Shown here: positions 38,600 through 52,595 of the stretch, piece after piece | Position numbering within the stretch: the stretch's first letter is position 1 | Layout of the letters: every line of letters begins with the position of its first letter | NCBI RefSeq assembly: GCF_052857255.1 | Contig: NC_135497.1 | Location: 198,128,355-198,192,354, forward strand | DNA length: 64,000 nucleotides | Origin: Amblyomma americanum | Lineage: Eukaryota > Arthropoda > Arachnida > Ixodida > Ixodidae | Direction: 5' to 3' | The notes under the pieces: generated by a model | Told to the model about the DNA's origin: nothing | The model's input: the letters and a program-made list of their open reading frames with translations, nothing else | Database searches by the model: none | Made by a program: the position numbers and the translations under genes

Positions 38600-39130
38600 G
38601 TGCAGGAAATAATCAGGGGCTGCGTAAAAGAAATCGTCTCATGCCAATCACTTGCCGCACGAATGGTCCGGATGGCGTCATACTATTGAGCGTTTCGTCA
38701 GCGTAAACTGACTAGTTAAGTTGGAGCCTAGCTCGCGGCAGGGGCTCGGACCGGTGACCTATAATCGGGGGCTGCGTAAAAAAAATCTTATCATGGTAAT
38801 TTCTGGCTCTAGTGATTGATGACTGACTGGTGTGTGATAGGCGATGACAGGTTAATGAAATCATTGTAATTAATTAGCAAGTATAATTTAAATAAAAAAA
38901 TTGGGAAAAGGGGTTCAGAGGTGTCAAAATGCTCAGAATGAAAAAAGGCAATGTTTGATGATGCAAATTAAGAAAATTTAAAGCGTGTAATTCGTCAATT
39001 AATTAAATAAAAGAATTGAAAAAAACGAAATGCGTTCAAAGGTGTCGAACTGCTCAGAATAGGAAGCCTTACCCACTATGCTATCGGGTCACACGCGTAT
39101 GGCGGAGCTTAAGTGTCCGCTCTAGTTTTT
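38600..39130. repeat. Diverged tandem repeats
   Basis: The unit GGGGCTGCGTAAAA occurs at 38613 and 38768. A second pair, around AGGTGTC-AA-TGCTCAGAAT, occurs near 38918 and 39036 with about 118 bases between. Similar to tRNA-like SINE debris. Confidence 0.45.
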
Positions 39131-39149
39131 GTAGCGAAAGCTACATTGG

Positions 39150-39440
39150 CCATGAACTCTCAGTTTCGCCGTGCTCGCACCGCACCACGTGACCAACCAC
39201 GTGACTGGTCACGTGACCCACGCGTGACAAACACGTCACCAGCCACGGCGCCGAGCCGCCGGCAGCTGCTCGGCACCACGTGACCGACCACGTGACAACC
39301 ACGTGGTCGGTGGTGGGAGCCACTGAAACCCCCGGACACTCAATGAATAAAAGAAACCCTGCGTCGAGGCTGGGAATCGAACTAGGGCCTCCGTCGTTTG
39401 AGGCGGAGACGCTACCCCTTCGCACGACGGCTCAAGGTTT
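39150..39440 (-). mobile_element. tRNA-derived SINE with CACGTG-rich body
   Basis: The minus strand has a tRNA-like head at 39437-39360 (GAGCCGTCGTGCG...TAGTTCGATTCCCAGCC). The body 39305-39183 contains about eight CACGTG or near-CACGTG words in both orientations. Confidence 0.6.
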
Positions 39441-40174
39441 AATCATGAACAAAGGCGCATGTAGTGAATGCGCGCCTTACATATATTAATCCTTCCGAAC
39501 CAAATATCACCGGGCTTTCGCTACGTATGTCCTGGCCTAACAGAGCTAGGCAATCATCAATTTTATTTATATTTAGTTGCTTCAATGTTAGTAAGTACTT
39601 GCTTGCTTGCGTGCGCAACACGAAAACTTTCATACTGTATTTTTTTTAGGACACATGCTTATTTCCAGCGATTACATAGGATTATTCGTTTTATATCGAA
39701 CTTAGAAACATTTCTTTTCTGTATTTAATTGTGCTTCTCTAGGATGCACTTTACGATGACACTTCGCTATGTTCAGTGCACTGATTTTTGACCGTAGCAG
39801 GTGTATTAAAAGGGAAGGGGAGGTATGTTGATGCAATAGCAGACGTCGCAGCGCTAATGCTATCAGGCCGTAAATTTCGCATTTCGCATAGCGCTGGAAG
39901 CAATGGGGAGCAAACTTGATTTCCTTGTTTTCTCTGAATCACTATTTTATTGCATGGTATTTAATGAAACAACTTCTGATGTTGAAAAAATTTTGACTCC
40001 TAAAAAATAGAGAGGACGTACTCGGGCCGACTAGTCTGCCACCGATGGTCACTGTGTCGTCCTGACGCCTGCGTCTTTTTAGGGTTGCTTACCAGCGTCG
40101 TGAATCATGTCAGCGGTATTTTAGTTTCGTTATCATTGCAGTGCCCTGAAAACAAGGTTTGCAGGCGCATGATA
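39441..40174. other. Non-genic stretch
   Basis: AT-rich, nothing recognised. Confidence 0.35.
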
Positions 40175-40836
40175 TACCGGGTGTTTCAGCGAACACTTTC
40201 AAAATTTTCCAAAATAGGCTTTTTGTGATAAATATATGGCTTTTGCGTCATAGTATTACCAATGTTGGCGGACACCAGAAAACCGACGAATCGTCTTAAA
40301 TAGTAAGGTGGTTAACTAATTTTTTATTATTAACTTTTTAACTAATAAATTTAAGCGCATAGTTGCAATTAGAGATTTGTAGCCGGCCGTTAGTAAAGGC
40401 CATATCAGTTTCTAGAATTTCGAAAATGCGATTACCCTCGCCGCTATGGCTCGACAAAATTTGGCTTTTTGGACTACTTACGGGCATTGAAAGGGTTGCT
40501 TTGCCTGCATACTTTCGAAGGCGCATATATTTTCGCTCGATTCAGCCAGATTTTATCGAGCCAGAGCGGCGAGGGTAATCACATTTTCGAATGGCTAGAA
40601 ACTGATATCGCTAATAAAAACGACCGGTTACAAATTTCTAATTGCAACTAGACACCTAAATCTACTAGTTAAAACGTTAATAATTCAAAATTAGTTAACT
40701 AGCTTACTACCTAAGACGATTCACCTGTTTTCTGGTGTCCGCGGACACTGGTAATAAAATGCCACAAAAGCCATATTTTCACCCCATCAAGCCTATTGTC
40801 GAAAATTTTTGAAACTGTTCGCTGAGACACCCGGTA
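40175..40836. mobile_element. 658-base palindromic MITE with TA duplication
   Basis: The ends are CCGGGTGTTTCAGCGAACA and its inverted copy (TGTTCGCTGAGACACCCGG with one change), flanked by TA on both sides (40175-40176, 40835-40836). The interior is palindromic (GATTACCCTCGCCGC against GCGGCGAGGGTAATC). No transposase. TA targeting points to the Tc1/mariner superfamily; this is inference. Confidence 0.85.
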
Positions 40837-43800
40837 AATGATGCACGTGCGGAACTCACGCATGCTGTTCATCTCGGAAGCGTAAACTGTGGGGACCTCC
40901 ATGAAAGCCATGTAAAGGCGGTCGTACACCGTCATAAGCTATATCGTAGCATGCATGTATTAAGGAGCAAGGACAGACAGCAAGGGTTTCACGCCCAGTT
41001 AAGTTTACATTGCTTCACTCTCACACACAGCTGAATCATTTATAAATTACGACGCGCGAAGTGCAACCAAAGTGGTCAGATTTTGGCTGGTTAAGACACT
41101 CTCGTAGTTTTTCGAAAGCGCCAAAAGGAAACGTTAAAAACAGGCTTACTGTGCATAGGGCGTGTAGAGCGCGGAATTACACCTGGATGTAAACCACGTG
41201 CATTGGCACGAAGCTTGTTTGCTTGACAGCGTTTCTTTAGCGGCGTGCACATAATTTGCTGTGCAAATGCCTTTCGGGGTGCCGGCGAACCGGAGTGAAA
41301 AAAAAAAGTAAACAGGACTTTTGCATAGAAACCCCTAGCGCAGCATCAAGAGTGGCACGCTTCCCGCTGTGCAGTTACAGCACGGCAGGTATCCACGTTG
41401 AAAGAAGCTGCGGCGATCAAGTCGTGTCGCTAAACTAATCTGAAAAAGCTCTTGCTTTTCGGAACAGTAAAGCTGAGACAAACTCTACGAACGCAACAGA
41501 AAGCCAAGGAGCCAATGACCACGCCAGCCACGCTCCAGCGGCATCGTCTGCTCCTCCCTACCATGTGATTACTCATTTTAAAACCAGATGACGCTGGGTG
41601 TCAGATTTAGGCGCGCCCACTGGAGGTACTACCAACGCCTCATCGTTGTTTGGTCTCTCTTTGTAACGGCTGGCGTTGTCAGCGTGGTCCGTGTGCGTAC
41701 TCAGAGGTGGCACACTTCGCAAACGGAGCCATATTCAGAGGCCGTGGTCACGCAGCCATTCGCACAAAGTGTCGCCGCAGCTTGGAGATCGTGAGCGACC
41801 CTTCGCGTATTTCGAGGCTGTGGTGCGATCAGAAGTCCCTGTAGATGTTGGCCCTGTCGCAACACACCCAAATGACGTCCGCATTTCATCGGGTTGCCAC
41901 TATGACGCATGATGCACTCTATGCACATCAGTCTAGGGTTGACGTCAAAACTGTCTTAAATTCTATGAAATGAGAATCGGCTCCTGGTACGGGCGTTCAA
42001 CCGGAATAATTTCATTTGGCGTTCCCACGAGTCACAGTTGAGGCCGTTGCAGTTAACGCACGTTGGGTTGCGGACCAGGCGTCAAGCGACGTCCCCCTTC
42101 CGGTTCGTCCGGTTCACTCCTGCCAACAATGTCGCTAAAATAGCTCTAACGCCACGTGGGGCGGTGAAGCTTGGAAGAGTGGCGACAGCCGCATTAGGCA
42201 TGCGTGTGCCTCTTCTCCCTTTGCGGACCAGTGCGAGACTCACGGAAGGCAAGTGGAACGTCACGTGACTCTTGCTCGGCAGGCGCACAGCTGGTCCGTC
42301 ATAAGAATTGCCTTTTTCGGGCTTGAAGAATGACCCAAAACTGCCGATATTGCGCCATTTGCAAAAGTTGGCTGTAGCCTATGCCTTTTTTTTTCACACG
42401 CAGTTCGACCGTCTTAAACACAAACATTGATTTAATTAATTTCGCTACCTTAGCACTATGTTATTTGTGCATTAAAGAAGGTTCAGCACACTCCATAATA
42501 AATTTCTGTATTTCTGTGCACGCAGTTAAAAAAAAAGCCCGCTAGTTCATGATGATAAGTTGCAGAAAAAATAATGGCTTTGTGCACCTGGCATGAATTA
42601 CGGAAGCCTTGCAACAAATAACTTTTGTACACGCAATTATGAGCAGGTTGATTGGCCTGAGTACACTTTCATAGGGTGTTCAACGGCTCGTGCACATTCT
42701 TGGATTTTATAAATAGACACGCTTCAGATGGGGAACAAGATATAGAAGAAGAGACGCGCGCTAATTTCTTTGTTAACGTCAGGAGCGATATTATTTTTAT
42801 AATACTGGCGCGAAGTTGCGAGCACGGGAACGGGTCTACTTACGAGCGGGCACCTCGCTCACCGGTCATCGTTAGGCGGGCGCCACCGCCCAGTCACGCG
42901 TCCATAGTGACCGCGATCTTTGCACTGCACTGCAGAGCGGAGCGCCGCAGCGTGGCGTAACACCATCATAAAAAAAAACAACTAGCCCACCTTTCCGCCC
43001 TGCTTGGCAGTTTAATTGCTTACATAATTTGGTTATATTTAGTTGGAAGTATTTGGAGTAAGCAAAATATAGGAGCTCAAAATACACAGCGGTACCCACC
43101 AGACTAATGCCCCAGAAAACAAACACCGCCAACATATCGCTGTTTTTCACAATAATAGAAAAAACGAACGCTAAATCCACTGTCTGACCCAAGCCAATAA
43201 CATAGAGTACAGCATTTAATCCACATGCACGCACACGCACACACGCACGCATGCACACGAGCGCACGTGCACACGTATTATATGTTTGAGCGGGCTCGCT
43301 TTGTCATTCGACAGCGGACCGATATTAGCTCCTTAAGCATGTATAGCGCTAGAAGCACTGATGTGCATCACACACATACATATACCACATGTGCTCCATC
43401 CACCTACTGATCAGCATGCAACCACACTGGAAGCACAGTAACTGCCTTAGCTAGCTCCAGGCACGCAGGCACGCAGTGCAGTTTTGCTTAGAAATTTGTC
43501 TCAAACTGTCTTCTATTAATTGTACTGAGCTTTTACAGGTGGACGAGTTCGGGTGGCAGTATTCCGCAGAATAAGAGGATGCACAAAGCCCAAGGTAAGG
43601 CCGACGTGATGCGAAGTAAACGGATGCATACGTGCGACGAGAAGCGAGCCGCCATGCTGCTGGCGCACGCAATTTGGTCAGCTTATGAACTGGCTCGCGA
43701 GTGGCTTGTTACAACGACCACTTCCTCACAAGTATTGGTAACGGCTTAAAGCTGTAGACCATGCAGCCGAAGCATGGCGCGCGCCTCGACAATGACTTCA

Positions 43801-45566
43801 CCCGCCAAGAAGCGTTGAACCCAGGGGTGAGAGGGCGCCTGAAAAGAAAGAAACAGACAGAAAGCAACGGTGACAAATGGGCCTGAGACTCCCCGCAGCC
43901 ACCAAGGTACGCACACACATAAGCAACGGCTCACGCGCGCAGGCAATTAAAAGAGGCAGGCTCGAGGAGCGGCAGCAGAGCAAATCCTCGGCGCGCCACA
44001 AGGGGTGTAAAGAACATTCCCGGCTGACACTTTTGCGCGCGTTTTAATGCGCAGACTGCGGAAACTTTCTTCTAGCTGGGCGGCGGGGCTCTTGCGGCCA
44101 TCAACCTCATTTGAGCCGGAATGGGGTGCTGCCGGACGAGCGGAGCGTTAGTTTAGTCCTTCTAGTTGGGCGAAAGTTTCAGTTCCTCGGCTTATTCGCC
44201 CGTCCCCTCGAGTTGCCACCGCCGTATAATTAGCGCCTGCCCTGGTAGTACGGAGAAACGACTTCCAAGTACACGCCCGTAGAGGACTGCAGCCATTAGG
44301 AGCAGCGCTCTGTGGCGTGAGCAGAGTATGCTTATAGAATATGGTGCAAGATATGAACGCAAGAAGGCGCAAGAATAGCACTGTTTGCCCTGGGTAGCAG
44401 AGCCCTTGGTTGCGCAGGGGTCAATGACTTTGGCTGTTACGCCCATCGACTCACGCCGGCGCGCTACGTTCGATACGGGGCCTAATGATCGGCATGGGTA
44501 AACGACGCCAGCGACGGCCCCACAGGAGCCACGGAGGAGAACGCGCCGCTTATTGGGGCAGGGAATGAAAGTTCCGCCAAGCAGAGGTAACAACGAAGTT
44601 ACACAATGAGCGGTAAGAAGGCAACCGACATGCATACGCTCGATCGCGGACTCCGACCAAGCAATGCCGGCATGCTAACCACGGTTTTGCGTTACGAAGG
44701 ACAGTAAGCTGCTTAAAGGCAGGCAGGTCACCAGGTATGCATAGATTATTTTTCGGCAGAGTATCGGAACTCCGGTCATCGCTTCGCGATGACCGCACAT
44801 TTTAACCACCTAGCATGCTGTCTCCGATGCATAAAAATCACTAATTCCTCAAACCCATAGGGGTTACAGAGGGATAGAGCCTCTGCGCAGCATGTCGTTG
44901 AAGTACTTGGTAGGCTATTTGTACTTGACGGTATGAACCAGAGCGTTTGTAAAAAAACGTAGTATTCTAAAAGCAGTTATCGGCATATGTTATTATCTTT
45001 CATTGCCTAATATTTTAGGCATCCAAAAAAGTAATGTGAGAACGAACCTTGAGCTTTTTTCTTCGTTTTTCAGTTTTATGCGATTATAAAGACAAAAGAA
45101 AAAACGATGACGACGCCAACGTGAAAGTGCGTTACGATTTACGGTAAAGGACGCAAGAAATATCAGAAAAATGCCACACAATTTTATTGTGAATATCGGA
45201 AGGAAGCGCTGAATGCGAAAACTGGAGGAATTGTCGCCGGTCGATGCTATTCGTTTGCGAATGTATAAAGGCCTAGAAGCCAAAAGAAGAGAAAACCAAA
45301 ATTAATACGCACTTCACGTGCCCTTCTGACTCATATTCTAGGTCGCTGACGAATGAACAGAGACAGTTTGCAGTCTAAGTAGATGTGGATGGCTCTGCCC
45401 CCAAAAGCCGCTTCACTGACTAGCGAGCGGTCGCGATAGCGTATGCCCGTATATGAATGCATCGATGGGGCCGCAGCGGGGCTTGCGGCGCTGTGGCGCC
45501 AATTTTGCAGCTCGTGTGGCATTATTAGCGCCCCGGCACGGAGCAGGTAGGGCTACCACGCGCCCT
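40837..45566. other. Non-genic stretch
   Basis: Contains open frames without domains. A 10-base perfect stem with TTC loop lies at 44773-44795. CA-rich sequence lies at 43225-43270. No exons could be supported. Confidence 0.35.
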
Positions 45567-45960
45567 ACACACTAAACAAATTCTCACCCTTAAGGGTGCA
45601 AATCAGCATGCAGTCCCCAGACAAACACCCTTTTGGGGGCTAAAAAGGGTGCAGAGATCAGCACCCTTCAGGAAGGGTGCACAGCATGAAAGTTTAGAGG
45701 GCGCGCTTCAGGGCAAGGCTTTTGTTTCATGGGTGGATCGATGTGGAGCACCCTTCCAACATGCATTCGTAGATGTGTTATGGGAAAATAGTACCCTTTA
45801 ATGAGGGTGCAACCATTACATCCTGTAAAGTATCATTAAGTGCACCCTTCCTTAAGGGTGCCGATCTCTGCACCCTTTTTTAGCACCGAACAATGGAAAA
45901 GGGTGTTCGTCTGGGACAGCTGATTTACGCCCTAAAGGGTGAGGAATTGTTTAGTTTGTA
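45566..45960. mobile_element. 391-base palindromic element built from AAGGGTG motifs
   Basis: Ends CACACTAAACAA and its inverted partner (TTGTTTAGTTTG), with TA at each side. The interior has about 14 copies of CACCCTT or AAGGGTG, many within AAGGGTGCA, arranged symmetrically. Confidence 0.8.
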
Positions 45961-47270
45961 TGTTTGCTTCGTATTCTTCTGCAGTGCGCTTCTCAGCTGC
46001 GAGAGATATCGATCGTACGCTTCTAATCAATTACTTCGGCCAGCTGATTCTGTTGGATAATTCAGTAGTAGGGGAACAAGGAGACAAAGTTCCTTCTTTT
46101 GCGGCATCACTATTTTGTTTCTAAAGTCTGAAAGAACTCAAAATATAGCGGTTGTTTGGTTCATTTTGAACGCTTTGACATATCGCATAGCCCTCTGCCA
46201 TAAATTTATGTGGTGCTGTGATGCTAAAGATGAGGGAGCTGCTTATGTCATCAGAGCAGCCAAGGGAAAATGTCGTAGTTTTGCATGGACCACAAAAAAA
46301 TTAGGTTCCAACAGAGCCGTGACGCATGGCTGCTTATGATAAAGGAAACGACAGAGAGAGAGAGATAAAAAGAACAATTTCTCTCTCTTTTCGTAAATAC
46401 AAGCAGTGGCCATGCGTCACAGTGAGCGGGTGCGTGTCGCTTCTCACCCGACGGTTACTCTACGCCGTGAAGCTCTTGAAGGACCTACCACAAAGGGAGA
46501 GTTCAAAATCGCTTTCTGCGGAGCCTGCAAAGTGCTTAAAGCAATGCACCCGCGAACATTTTACCAGATTTGTGGGTGTGGCAATCAGTCTCTTTGACAA
46601 TGGCTGCGGTCATGCGCACAGCACCAAGCTTAGGAGTTAAGAAATATTACGCCGTAGCTTAATTAGGCACGCTTTTTTTTATTTGGCCAACGCGCGATCG
46701 TGTTCGCCGTCATTTGGCAGCCCAGTGCGGTCTAAAGGAAGGCTGGCTGCGCATGTGTTGCCTCCTTCCGCACGGCGAGAGGCCACAGAGGAAGGCGGAA
46801 AAAGGGACTGGGGAATTTGCGGTCATTCCTCACTCAGCACGCGTGAAGAAAGAAGGATAAACGGAAGAAAGGAGGAAGACAAGAAAGACAAAGTACGTAA
46901 AGACGACTCCAAAACAAGAAAGGAAAGAAACAAAGAGAAATGGGAAAAATGGAAATTGAAAGAGAAATGAAGAGTGAGTAAAGAAAGAAAATTGTTAAAC
47001 AAAAGCGGCCCTCTTTGTGGGGAGGTGAGAAAAACAGACACACGTAAAAAAATCCGGAATATGCTGTCTCATATAGACGGCAAAATTATTGAGCTAAATA
47101 AATGAACGAAAAACGTTCCTGATGCCTGTTTCCTTCCTCACTATAGCGATATGCTTTCTTTATACCAGCATTCTCTTTTTTTTTGTTCCATTAGTACGGT
47201 CTCAGAGATTTCGCACAATGGAAGCGTAGCCACAGCATCCAGCGTTTTCTAATCTCTGGAATATTCGTCA
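45961..47270. other. Non-genic stretch
   Basis: Purine-rich low-complexity sequence at 46840-46990; otherwise nothing recognised. Confidence 0.35.
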
Positions 47271-47570
47271 GTTTTCATTTCATTTCATTTATTTTACCCT
47301 CAGGGCTTTCGCATTACAGAGGGGGTGGGCAGTGAAAAAACAATACATAGATCAAAAAGAGCGCTATATATACGAACAATATAAATAAATGCTAAAGACA
47401 GAGGACCAAAACATACAAGAACACTGGAAGCCTTCAATCGCGACAGAGAGGTCTTTAGAGCAGAGACAAACAAGATAACAAAAAAGAAGATTTTCCAGTC
47501 GAATTTGAAGGAAAAAATACTGCCAGTTTCAGGGATAGATCACCGTCACGGGCTGCCGTGCGATCGGCTG
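47271..47570 (-). mobile_element. Possible LINE 3' end with (TGAAA)n tail
   Basis: The minus strand ends GCCCTGAGGGTAAAATAAATGAAATGAAATGAAA, typical of a LINE 3' UTR plus short tail. The coding part upstream is not recognisable. A 183-codon frame at 48127-47576 has no known domain. Confidence 0.4.
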
Positions 47571-49419
47571 ACGAGCTAGGGCAGAAAGGGGGGGGGGGAT
47601 ATTATTGGCAGTGAAGTTGTGGCACTCAAAGGGGAAAGCGTGAGCTGCGGGAGAGACTCGGAGGTCGGTCTACTCCTGCTCTGCATTTGGCAGGACGTTG
47701 AACGTCTCGAAACCGGCAAGCTTCCCTCAGTACGTCTAGCGCCGCAATTAATTGTGTACACAAGGGCGCCTGAAGTGAAGGGATAAAAGTGCCGTATTGT
47801 CGTAGCTTCATCTCGTGGATATACAACTTGTAGGCAAGTGCTTCCAAGCACACACCCCTTACCAGCGTCGTCAATTGCAAAAACGTGACAAGATTTTATG
47901 GCCCTTGAACTTAACCCTTCAAGCGATTTTCCATTTCTTAATATCCCACCAGCGCAATTCGACGGGGCCTGACTTGTTTGTCTTAATACCGCGAATCGAT
48001 ATAGTAGGCAAAGCGTCTCGGAGCCTCGCATATTGTCGCAGTCAGTGGAAACAGCTCCGAACGCTGTGCCCCCGAATAGGACGCTGTAAGGTCCGTATAT
48101 TGATGCGCCTGAAGACGAACTGTTCATATGTTCCGGATCAAAGTAAGTGGCGGTTAGATGGGAAAAAAGAACTCATACTGGCGGTTCCTCTACCGTAGCC
48201 ACTGCAGGTGGGGTGGAAGGTACATTTTTCTATTCGGTATTAACAAGCAAACTATTCTTGGTAGATTTCATTAGCTCATGCACAGAAAAAGGGTGGCAAC
48301 AATAAGAAGACATAGAAAAGTGATTTAGTGTGCATGCTAATCAAAAGAAGAAGCTCTTGCGACGTAGGGCTTTGGAAAAAATTATTATGTTTGCGGTTGT
48401 CCCAGATTGTCCACTGGGCACGCAGTGGTGACCAGTGATAAAAGATGCGCCAGAAGTGGCTGTACCGAAGATTGTTCTATAATATGGTACAGTGCTTTGT
48501 GTTGAAGTTTTTCGAACGCGGAAGCTTTGTGTAGAAGGCCATGCTAAAGCGGCTGTAACCACGGAGACAGCACGTGGCACGCCTGAAAAGTAAATAAATT
48601 AAACTAGTATGAAACCCAAGTTTTCTGCTCTGCTGACGCGTACTATATATAGATAAAAGATACACGCACCGGTGGCTAACTAAAACGTTTCTCTACTAAA
48701 GGCGAGGTCACACAGACGATCTTAGATGATGCGGCGACCGCATGTATGTGGCAATTTACCTTGGAGACGGGATGGAAAACGCCTGTCTGCTGGGTGTTCA
48801 TGGATACATTTAGCATAGCGCGTACCGCTACCGCTACTGCTTATCGTGCCCCGCCACTGCACACGCTCTCATTGGCCCCGACGCGGCAGCCGGGCGCGCT
48901 GTTGGCGGGGGAGTGGCGCCAAAGCATGAAAGCGTCTAACCCTACAGACAGAATGGAACTGGCAGAGCTATCAGAGTTAATAAATAAGCTCAAGGTGGCC
49001 CACATAAGGAATATTAATATGGTGAGAATTGAGCACGCTCTAAAGAACGGAGATAGCCTAAAAGCAGTGAAGAGGAAACTAAGCATAGGCAAAAACCAGA
49101 TGTATGATTTAAGAGACAGACGGAAATGTCATTTAGCAATATGGATAAGATAGTTAAATTAGCCGTAGAGTTCTTCACAAATATGCACAATAGCCAGTGT
49201 AATCAGAACGTTAATGAGAGAGGCTGCAAAAACTAGCCACCCTGCATACGCAATGCCTTATGACCTCGAGCTTACCAGAAGCGTGGAAGAATGCAAACAT
49301 TATCTCAATTCGTAAGAAAGGAGACGTCAATGACTTGCAAAATTACAGACCGACCAGCTTACAGTCCATTGTATACAAGGTATTTACTAAGGTAATCGCT
49401 AATAGAATCAGGACAGCCT

Positions 49420-50087
<668 letters not shown>

Positions 50088-50326
50088 ACTTTTATTCATG
50101 TCAATTGCCAGACAACATAAATCAGGCCTACCAAAGCCTCAAAGGGCTTGAGTGGCAGCGCCTGGCAGACAGCGAACGTTGGCAAAACAAAGGAAAATAG
50201 AGACGTTGCAATGAACTTTGCAAAAAAGAAAAAGGTCACCAAACATAGTGAAACAAATATATAACTATTACAACATCAAGAGAGATTACAGTAATTTGAA
50301 ATTAATACAGTAAATAGATGAAATAA

Positions 50327-51379
50327 CTACGGGGCAGGAAGCAGCGCGGAGACATACCGCAAAGTTTTTTTCAGGGTGTATTTAGTTTTCATGCGGAGTA
50401 CAGTAGGTGGCAAGCTATTGAAACAGGCAGGTACATAGTAATGGCGTGTGCGCTTTCCGTACCGGGTTGAGGAGCGAGGAATGCAATAGCGGTATTTTGG
50501 TCTTAAATCCCGAGCAGGAACATATGGAACGGTGAACTGACTGTACCAGAAGTGTTTTAGCACAATAGTTTCTGTTAATAAAGAGTTAAAACTTGGAAGC
50601 TTTAGTCTTCTAAAAATATCAATGTCATTACCAATGGACAGGTCGTAAGCAATATTCTTTAGAAGCAAACGCAAAAGCGAATTCACCCTGTGTTGCCAGC
50701 GAACCGTGCAATGACCATAAACAGTAATTCCGTACCTAAGTACACTATAGGCTAGAGCATGTGCAACACATTTACGGACAGAAAAAGGCATAAAATATCT
50801 GATGTTATACAGGACACACGATACAGCACGAAGCCTTTGGCAAACAAAAGAAAGGTGCGAGTTCCAAGAGAGATCGCTGTCGAAGATCAGGCCAAGATAT
50901 TTGACCGAATGCGCATATTTTACTGGTACACAGTTGCAATTAAAACAAGAGGAAGTATGCAAATAAACAGGGTCAGTCAATTCAACTTGTTTTAATGGGT
51001 TATGAAAACAGATCAGTTTTGTTTTAGAAGTATTAACATTAATAAGATTAAACTTAAACCAGTCCATGACTTTAATAGCTGCTATCTGTAGTGCTGTAAC
51101 AGCATCAGTGTATTTCTTTGCACATGCAACAATAACAGTGTCATCAGCATACTGAAACAGCAAAGGTGGCACACTGGTAGCAAGGTCGTTAACGTATAGA
51201 TTGAATAATAAAGGACTCAATATAGAACCCTGCGGGACTCCAGAGGTAATTGCCGTGAAATCGCTATGGAATCTTGAAATCGACACATATTGGCGCCTAT
51301 CTTGTAAAAAGTTAGTAAGCAGTTCTAAAAACGAACCTCGAAATCCCAGCGCAGAAAGTTTATCAATCAAATCAATCAA
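50327..51379 (-). CDS. Reverse transcriptase fragment of the nested LINE (CR1/L2 group)
   Basis: An intact frame of 350 residues. It contains TSGVPQGSILSPLLFNLYVNDL and QYADDTVI (catalytic Asp pair), then KVMDWFKFNLINVNTSKTK and a C-terminal thumb/connector region. The 5' part, including endonuclease and the first RT motifs, is missing. The absence of stops suggests recent insertion. Clade assignment from motif style. Confidence 0.82.
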   Translation of the reverse strand: MIDLIDKLSALGFRGSFLELLTNFLQDRRQYVSISRFHSDFTAITSGVPQGSILSPLLFNLYVNDLATSVPPLLFQYADDTVIVACAKKYTDAVTALQIAAIKVMDWFKFNLINVNTSKTKLICFHNPLKQVELTDPVYLHTSSCFNCNCVPVKYAHSVKYLGLIFDSDLSWNSHLSFVCQRLRAVSCVLYNIRYFMPFSVRKCVAHALAYSVLRYGITVYGHCTVRWQHRVNSLLRLLLKNIAYDLSIGNDIDIFRRLKLPSFNSLLTETIVLKHFWYSQFTVPYVPARDLRPKYRYCIPRSSTRYGKRTRHYYVPACFNSLPPTVLRMKTKYTLKKTLRYVSALLPAP

Positions 51380-52595
51380 TCAAATGGTCAGGCAGGGTTT
51401 CGTAAAGGGATACTCGACAAAAGACCATATTCACACTGTCAATCAGGTGATAGAAAGAAGCGCGGAATATAAGCAACCCATATATACATATATCCTTTAT
51501 GGATTACGAGAAAGCATTTGACTTAGTGGAAACATCAATATTCATGCAGGCATTGCGTAATCATGGTGTAGAAGAGTCTTATGTGAAAATAGTGGTAGAT
51601 ATATATAACGACTGCATAGCTACCATAGCCCTCCATAAAGTCAGCAATAAAATTCCCATAAGGAAGGGTGTCAGGCAGGGAGGCATGATCTCGCCAATGC
51701 CATTCACCGCTTGTGTGCAGGTGTTGCTCCGAGGCCTAGATTGGGAACAGTTGGCGAGAATAATTAATGAAGAATACCTAAATAATCTGCGATTCGCTGA
51801 TGACATTGCCTTGCCAAGTTACTCAGGAGACGAACTGCACAGTAGGATCAATGAGTTAGACAGGCAGAGCAGAATGGCGGGTCTAAAAAGTAACATGCAG
51901 AAAACCAAAGTAATGTTCAACAGTCTAGCAAGAGAACAGCAGTTCACAATTGGTAGCGAGGTTCTGGAAGTGGTAAAGGAATGCGCCTACTTAGGGCAGG
52001 TAGTGACTGTTGATCCGGATAATGAGAGGGAAATAATTAGAAGGAGAAGAATGGGGTGGAGCGCATATGGCGGGTTTTCCGAGATTATGAATGGCAGTTT
52101 ACCAATATCCCTTAAGATAAAAGTATACAACGTCTGTGTGTCATCAGTACTTACCTATGGTGCAGAAACGTGGAGGCTAACGAAAAAGAGATCAGCCTAA
52201 ATTAAGGACAACGCAGCGAGCTACGGAAAGAATTAAGAGACAGGAAGAAACGGCGAGGGAACATACGCGGGTTAATGACATCTTAGTCGAAATCAAGAGG
52301 AAGAAATGGGCGTGGGCGCGGCATGTAATGCGAAGGCAAGATAACCACTGGTCCTTAAGTGTAACTGAGTGGATTCCAAGAGAAAGCATGCGTAGCAGGG
52401 GGCGGCAGAAAGTTAGGTGGGCGGATGAGATTAAGAAGTTTGCATGGATACAGTGGCCGCAGCTGGCAAAGGACAGGGTTAATTGGAGAAACACGGGAGA
52501 GGCCTTTGCCCTGTAGTGGGCGTAGTCAGGCTGATGATCATGATTAAATAAACTTCGCGGCCGCAACGGTGGAAAGTGTGGTAGTGTGCATGATG

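Noticed and set aside
42872..43258. 128-codon minus-strand frame with hydrophobic segment
   Set aside because: No splice partner or family; runs into CA-rich repeat.
44773..44795. Short perfect hairpin as terminator or regulatory RNA
   Set aside because: A 10-base stem is expected by chance at this scale in animal DNA and no gene ends here.
47576..48127. 183-codon minus-strand frame
   Set aside because: No recognisable domain or signal; likely non-coding DNA or LINE 3' region.
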